From positions 74,847 through 138,846 of the forward strand of contig CAAGEP010000006.1 in assembly GCA_900768875.1 (NCBI GenBank): DNA of 64,000 bases, read 5' to 3'. A model generated the notes under the pieces. The model had not been told where the DNA came from and did no database searches. It saw only the letters and a list, made by a program, of their open reading frames with translations. Source of the DNA: Alphaproteobacteria bacterium. GTDB lineage: Bacteria > Pseudomonadota > Alphaproteobacteria > CAAGCB01 > CAG-977. Each line of letters opens with the position of its first letter. The first letter of the stretch is position 1. Positions 59,974 to 64,000 of the stretch are shown piece by piece. The translations under genes were made by a program, and so were the position numbers.

Positions 59974-60998
59974 CCGAAGAAAGAATCATTTCCCCCGTCA
60001 AACGCGACGGCGACGACGATCTTGTCAAACTGCGCCCGCAGACATTGGCGGACTTTACGGGGCAACGGAACGTTTGCGACAATCTGAAAGTGTTTGTCAC
60101 GGCGGCGTTGACGCGCGGCGAAGCGCTTGACCATATTTTGTTTTTCGGACCTCCGGGGTTGGGCAAGACGACTTTGGCGCAGATTGTCGCGCACGAGTTG
60201 GGCGTCGGTTTTCGCGCCACGTCCGCGCCGATGATTTCCAAAGCGGGCGATTTGGCGGCGATTTTGACAAATCTGGAAAAGAACGACGTCCTTTTTATTG
60301 ATGAAATTCATCGCTTGAACCCCGCGATAGAGGAAGTCCTTTATTCCGCGATGGAGGATTTTCAGCTGGATTTGATTATCGGCGAAGGACCCGCGGCGCG
60401 GTCGGTGCGCATTGATTTGCAGCCGTTTACGCTGATTGGCGCGACGACGCGGTCGGGATTGCTGACGCAGCCTTTGCGCGACCGTTTCGGGATTCCTTTG
60501 CGGCTGGATTTTTACGAACCCGCCGATTTGGAAAAGATTGTGACGCGCGGCGCGGGCGTGCTGAATATCGCGATTACCGCGGACGGCGCGCACGAAATCG
60601 CCAAGCGGGCGCGCGGAACGCCGCGTGTCGCGGGGCGGCTGTTGAAGCGGGTGCGCGACTTTGCCGCGTTTGAAGGCAAAAAGGAAATCGACGCGGCGCT
60701 GGCGGACAAAGCGCTGAAACGCTTGGATGTCGATTTATCGGGATTGGATATGATGGACAGGCGGTATTTGGGCTGTATCGCGCACAAATACGCGGGCGGT
60801 CCCGTCGGGGCGGACACGCTTGCCGCCGCTTTGTCCGAAGAACGCGATACAATCGAGGAAGTCATCGAACCGTATCTGCTGCAGCAGGGCTTTATCCAAA
60901 GAACCGCGCGGGGACGCATGCTGACCGCACTGGGGTTCAAGCATCTGGGACTTCAGCCGCCCGTTTCGGACGGTGCGGATTTGTTTGCAAAACCGTAG
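59970..60998 (+). CDS. ruvB: Holliday junction branch migration ATPase RuvB
   Basis: A 342-aa AAA+ motor. Walker A GPPGLGKTTLAQ at ~60, Walker B LFIDEIHRLNP, sensor IGATTRSGLLTQPLRDRFG, and the C-terminal winged helix (GFIQRTARGRMLT). It drives branch migration with RuvA. The start overlaps the ruvA stop (ATGA). The promoter of the next gene lies in its last codons. Confidence 0.97.
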   Translation: MTEERIISPVKRDGDDDLVKLRPQTLADFTGQRNVCDNLKVFVTAALTRGEALDHILFFGPPGLGKTTLAQIVAHELGVGFRATSAPMISKAGDLAAILTNLEKNDVLFIDEIHRLNPAIEEVLYSAMEDFQLDLIIGEGPAARSVRIDLQPFTLIGATTRSGLLTQPLRDRFGIPLRLDFYEPADLEKIVTRGAGVLNIAITADGAHEIAKRARGTPRVAGRLLKRVRDFAAFEGKKEIDAALADKALKRLDVDLSGLDMMDRRYLGCIAHKYAGGPVGADTLAAALSEERDTIEEVIEPYLLQQGFIQRTARGRMLTALGFKHLGLQPPVSDGADLFAKP

Positions 60999-61016
60999 GT
61001 TTTTGTCTAATATAGT
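60985..61016 (+). promoter_or_regulatory. Promoter of the HExxH protein gene
   Basis: TTGCAA at 60985-60990 and TAATAT at 61008-61013 with 17-bp spacing; TATAGT at 61011-61016 overlaps. It starts inside the ruvB 3' end, so the next gene has its own transcription. Confidence 0.45.
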
Positions 61017-61044
61017 CCTTAACAACTTTAAAAAGGACTGTATC

Positions 61045-63105
61045 ATGGCTTCGTTTTTGCAACGCGCGTTTATGGGATTGACGGGGGACGTCAAAGGGGC
61101 TTTTCGCACACAGGAAACCGTTAAAATCGAAAAAGATCCGAACGATCCGACCAAAGACATCTTGCGTTTTGGCGACGGAAAAGACGATTATTTTCCTGTC
61201 GAGGGCGACCAAAAAGACAAAGAAGCTCTGCGCGAAATCCTGTCCAAAGTCATCGAAAGTCCGACTCAATTAAAGAAAATCCGCGACCTGCCGTTGGAGA
61301 ACCGCCCGACGCTGATTCGCGATCATACCAAAAAGAATTGCGGCGGGTACTGCAGCGGTTCGGTTATTTCCATTACACCTTTATCAGGCACGGGATACGG
61401 TGCGGCGGGAGTATTCTGCCATGAATTTCAGCATCAGTACCAGTTTAAAAACGGCAATTTGAACGAATGGCAAACCGGAAAATATAAAACGTCGGACAAA
61501 TTTTTGAACGATCGCATTTACGAAGCAGCGGCGGATACGGCAAAATATCAATATATGCACGAAATAAAAGACAAAAATCCGCAGGCGGCGCACGCTTACG
61601 CAATGGCAATGCTTTCCCCCGGACAGCGTGCTTATTCCGCCGCCAAAAACAAAGGTAAAAGCGAACAGGAATGTATGCTGGCAGGCATGCAAGGATACGC
61701 CAAAGATTTTTACACGGCGCATTTTTACGCCAAATATTATCATTCCGAAATTCGGGAAACGGATATCAAAACTTTAAATCCCGAATACTTTTCGGAAAAC
61801 GCGAAATCCATGGTCGGTTGGCAGTATTTGCAGGGCGCCAGCGGCATGATGGACGGAAAACTGGACGAGGTCGCCGCGTTCAAAGCCTATACGGTCGGCA
61901 TGACGGCGGAAACGTGCGACGATAAAAAGGTGAACAAGGCGTTGCGTTCGGCGGAATTCAACTATGTGACGCCGACGGTTGCCCGCACGATCACCCGTTG
62001 GGCGAAAACGTTGAAAGCCGCGGGAAAACAGCCGACGGAAGATCCGGACAAGCTGAACGTCAGAACGGCGTATGGCATAACGAAAAACAAAGAACGCGGC
62101 GGTTTCGCGGGAATGATGTTCCGGGCGAAAACGAAGCTGCTGTCCGTTGTCAACAAATACAAAATCGGCAGGGACAAAGATTCTCTGGGGGCTAAAAAAT
62201 CCTACCGCGACGGCGGGTGCGCGGTGCTGGCTTTGACCGCCGATGAAAAAGGTTTACCCGCCGCGCAAATCGGATTTTCGGCGGACGGCACTTCCAAGGA
62301 GTTCGAAGCCGTTAAAAAACTGGGGAAAAAGGAAGTCGAAAAACGGACTGAAGCCGCGCAAAAAATGTTTGGCATTTTGATGAAACAGCCCGTTTTCAAG
62401 CGGCAAGTCGAAGAAATGCACAAAAACGGCGTTGAAATCAATTTAAGCTTCAGCGATGCCGTCAAAGAACCGCGCACCATTCAGGGCAACACGATTTTGT
62501 TGAACCCGCATCAAAAACCGAAGCAGCTGGCGGATCAGTTTATCAGACAATTTATGCCCGCTTTGCGCGAAGGCATCGCGGCAAAACAAGCCGAACCGAA
62601 AACCGAGGCTAAAACCGCCGAACCCAAAGCCGAAGTCAAGCAGGCGGAACCGAAAACGGCGGAAGTCAAGCAAACGCCGAAAACCGCAGAACCGCAGCAA
62701 CCCGAAATCAACGGCGAAGTTTTGCTGAAAATGGTGGATCAGCTGGCTTTCCGCACATCGAACGCGCAAAAATCGGATGATTACTACAAACCGACGCCGC
62801 TTGAAACAAAGCTGATTGATTCGCTGGCGAAATATTCCAAGGACATGGTGAAATCGGCGGGCATCGACTATCGTTCGGTGCAGGCAAAGCCGTTCAAGGC
62901 GAAGTGTTTGGCGGAATGGGCAAAATCGCCGCAGGGCAAATCGGGCGTTGCAAAGCTGGTACAGGCGTACGGCAATATGAAAGCATTTGAAAAACCGCGC
63001 GAAAAAACGCCGCTGATGCAGTCTTTGCAGGCTAAAACCGCCGAGCAAACTCAATCGGCTGCCAAACAGACCTTTGTTTCCAAAACGCAAAACAATCAGC
63101 GTTGA
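61045..63105 (+). CDS. Putative HExxH zinc metallopeptidase-like protein
   Basis: The start is ATG 61045, with AAAGGA 7 bases upstream; a longer frame from 60973 overlaps ruvB. The 686-aa product has no signal peptide. A gluzincin-like site HEFQH lies at ~126-130 (GVFCHEFQHQYQFKNG), with a likely third ligand Glu at ~160 in RIYEAAADTAKYQYMHE. The middle is helical, and residues ~515-555 are a Lys/Pro/Ala-rich linker (AEPKAEVKQAEPKTAEVKQ) before a final helical domain. It resembles DUF6782-like putative metallopeptidases. With a type IV secretion locus on the same contig it is a reasonable effector candidate, but this is inference. Confidence 0.6.
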   Translation: MASFLQRAFMGLTGDVKGAFRTQETVKIEKDPNDPTKDILRFGDGKDDYFPVEGDQKDKEALREILSKVIESPTQLKKIRDLPLENRPTLIRDHTKKNCGGYCSGSVISITPLSGTGYGAAGVFCHEFQHQYQFKNGNLNEWQTGKYKTSDKFLNDRIYEAAADTAKYQYMHEIKDKNPQAAHAYAMAMLSPGQRAYSAAKNKGKSEQECMLAGMQGYAKDFYTAHFYAKYYHSEIRETDIKTLNPEYFSENAKSMVGWQYLQGASGMMDGKLDEVAAFKAYTVGMTAETCDDKKVNKALRSAEFNYVTPTVARTITRWAKTLKAAGKQPTEDPDKLNVRTAYGITKNKERGGFAGMMFRAKTKLLSVVNKYKIGRDKDSLGAKKSYRDGGCAVLALTADEKGLPAAQIGFSADGTSKEFEAVKKLGKKEVEKRTEAAQKMFGILMKQPVFKRQVEEMHKNGVEINLSFSDAVKEPRTIQGNTILLNPHQKPKQLADQFIRQFMPALREGIAAKQAEPKTEAKTAEPKAEVKQAEPKTAEVKQTPKTAEPQQPEINGEVLLKMVDQLAFRTSNAQKSDDYYKPTPLETKLIDSLAKYSKDMVKSAGIDYRSVQAKPFKAKCLAEWAKSPQGKSGVAKLVQAYGNMKAFEKPREKTPLMQSLQAKTAEQTQSAAKQTFVSKTQNNQR

Positions 63106-63150
63106 TTCCGTTTGCATGCAAAGATTTTCTTTTAAATAATTAAAAAAATA

Positions 63151-63180
63151 TTGACTTTGGAAAGAGGGTACGGGTATTTT
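63151..63180 (+). promoter_or_regulatory. Promoter upstream of the small membrane protein gene
   Basis: TTGACT at 63151-63156 and TATTTT at 63175-63180 with 18-bp spacing, about 34 bp before ATG 63214. The TTG of the -35 is not a start codon. Confidence 0.45.
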
Positions 63181-63213
63181 TTAATTATTCTGAAAAACAG
63201 GGAAGCTGAAGAA

Positions 63214-63846
63214 ATGGCTTTGACAATCGCAGCGGAAGAAAATCCGCGGAAAAACGAAAACAGACAACTGGTCGAAACCTATTTGAAAAACGTTGTGCGC
63301 GAAATGCACCGCATCGATTCGGTTACGCGTCACATGCATAAAGAACCGAACCGCAGTGTCGAAATTCATGCTGCGCACGAATATATGCGTAAAAATCCTT
63401 TCCGTCCCGTTGACAAAGCCGAGGCCGTCAAGATTATTTGCGAAATGGAGCGGGAAAACAAAAAACACATTTCCAGTGCTTCCTTTAAATCGAAAATGGA
63501 CTACAGACTGGGATCCATCGGCAAAACGCGTATGAAAGCGGCGATAGCCATGGGCGCGGCGACGGCTGTGGGCGGTGTTGCGATTTCCAACGGCGCGTCC
63601 CCCGAAACAGGGCTGGCCATTACAAGCGTGCTGGGATTGACGTATCTGACGGTTGCTCATCTTGTTCCGTCGAAAAGCAATCCCGAAAAGAAAGAGAAAA
63701 GCCTGCAGAATCTGTTGCACTATACACGGGCGAAGCAGACGCTGTTTGTTTTGAAAGCCATGCAAAAACAGCTGAAAGTGCAAACACGCGCGGAAACGAA
63801 AGCCGCTGTTTTGACCGTGCGGAAACTGCAAGGCGCGTCGCGCTGA
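63214..63846 (+). CDS. Uncharacterised membrane protein
   Basis: The start is ATG 63214 (MALTIAAEENP), with GAAG upstream; TTG 63151 belongs to the promoter. The 210-aa product has a charged helical N-terminus (~1-100, EYMRKNPFRPVDKAEAVKII), two membrane helices at ~110-130 and ~135-155 (AAIAMGAATAVGGVAIS; GLAITSVLGLTYLTVAHLV) and a basic C-terminal helix. No family recognised. It follows the HExxH gene by 108 bp and has its own promoter. Confidence 0.6.
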   Translation: MALTIAAEENPRKNENRQLVETYLKNVVREMHRIDSVTRHMHKEPNRSVEIHAAHEYMRKNPFRPVDKAEAVKIICEMERENKKHISSASFKSKMDYRLGSIGKTRMKAAIAMGAATAVGGVAISNGASPETGLAITSVLGLTYLTVAHLVPSKSNPEKKEKSLQNLLHYTRAKQTLFVLKAMQKQLKVQTRAETKAAVLTVRKLQGASR

Positions 63847-64000
63847 TTTGAATCCGTTGTTTATACTGAACAAATAATTCCGAAATCACAAAAGGACGAC
63901 AGTCCGACGCGGCGATTCCGTGGTTGAATCGGTGTCAATGTTGCTTGCACGCATTTTTCTTCAAGAATCTCTTGACAATACCATAGGGGGGGGGGGGGGG
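63847..64000 (+). other. Non-coding edge with small hairpins and a poly-G tract
   Basis: No gene found. GGAC-GACA-GTCC (near 63894-63905) and GATTC...GAATC (near 63913-63929) can form short hairpins. A TTGACA -35 box at 63972-63977 is followed after 8 bases by at least 15 G (63986-64000), which reach the window end. Confidence 0.5.
63972..64000 (+). promoter_or_regulatory. Possible phase-variable promoter (TTGACA plus poly-G)
   Basis: A perfect -35 hexamer TTGACA lies 8 bases before a run of at least 15 G. In Neisseria porA a poly-G tract between -35 and -10 varies in length and switches the promoter. The -10 and the gene would lie beyond the window. A sequencing or assembly artefact at a contig end is an alternative. 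Confidence 0.35.

Noticed and set aside
63151..63213. TTG start for the last membrane protein
   Set aside because: The TTG is the first part of a TTGACT -35 box, and ATG 63214 has a plausible ribosome site and a cleaner N-terminus.

Overview
The window looks like chromosomal DNA of an alphaproteobacterium. The evidence is a CtrA-type cell-cycle regulator with a CtrA box in its own promoter, a ZapA gene preceded by a ZauP-like coiled-coil gene, an RpoH-type sigma factor, a cysteine-free alphaproteobacterial L31, an RNase E with an acidic insert near its S1 region, FlaF, and ftsK-lolA and efp/suhB neighbourhoods. It also carries a type IVB-like (Dot/Icm) secretion gene pair and small cysteine-rich secreted proteins, which fits a host-associated (for example gut) lineage, but I cannot name a genus. 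The standard genetic code is used: TGA is a normal stop, and prfB carries the usual +1 frameshift.

Layout. 1-8.1 kb: end of an SPOR-domain gene, a giant DotG/IcmE-like protein (2290 aa, mostly DG/NGN-IG repeats) and a VirB11/DotB-type ATPase, all tightly coupled. 8.1-15.7 kb: flaF, a solute-binding protein, an LplT-PlsC-acyl-ACP synthetase fusion (aas), ctrA, and divergent fliI-fliJ. 15.7-23.9 kb: RNase E, then an envelope/translation run of amidase, PBP1a, prfB, a lipoprotein and an alpha/beta hydrolase. 24.7-29.2 kb (minus): cnoX-like, LON-N domain gene, ftsK, lolA. 29.4-30.9 kb: tRNA-Gly(GCC), two 171-bp tandem repeats that copy the tRNA 3' end, and two cysteine-rich secreted proteins. 30.9-42.2 kb: a GlgA-type glycosyltransferase divergent from a GalT-like protein, rpoH, a 1380-aa membrane-anchored coiled coil, and ileS (type 2). 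42.2-48.6 kb: esterase, nucleoside phosphorylase, DUF2207 membrane protein, a PPC-like protein, a class III cyclase and rpmE. 48.6-55.4 kb: a MotA/OmpA-like envelope module, suhB, efp, epmA, a GtrA-like gene and a ThiE-like gene. 55.4-61 kb: zauP-like, zapA, 6S RNA, ygfA, ymdB-like, yebC, ruvCAB. 61-64 kb: a putative HExxH metallopeptidase, a small membrane protein, and a consensus -35 box running into a poly-G tract at the window edge.

How it fits together. Most of the window is housekeeping: division and chromosome segregation (ctrA, zapA, ftsK, ruvABC, PBP1a, amidase), flagellar export (fliI, fliJ, flaF), translation quality (prfB, efp with its modifier epmA, ileS, rpmE) and stress (rpoH, cnoX). 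The unusual parts are the repeat-expanded DotG, the tRNA-tail repeat element, the secreted cysteine-rich pair, the HExxH protein as a possible secreted effector, a probable AUU start codon in an OmpA-like gene, and the poly-G promoter-like edge. No insertion sequence, prophage or CRISPR array was seen.
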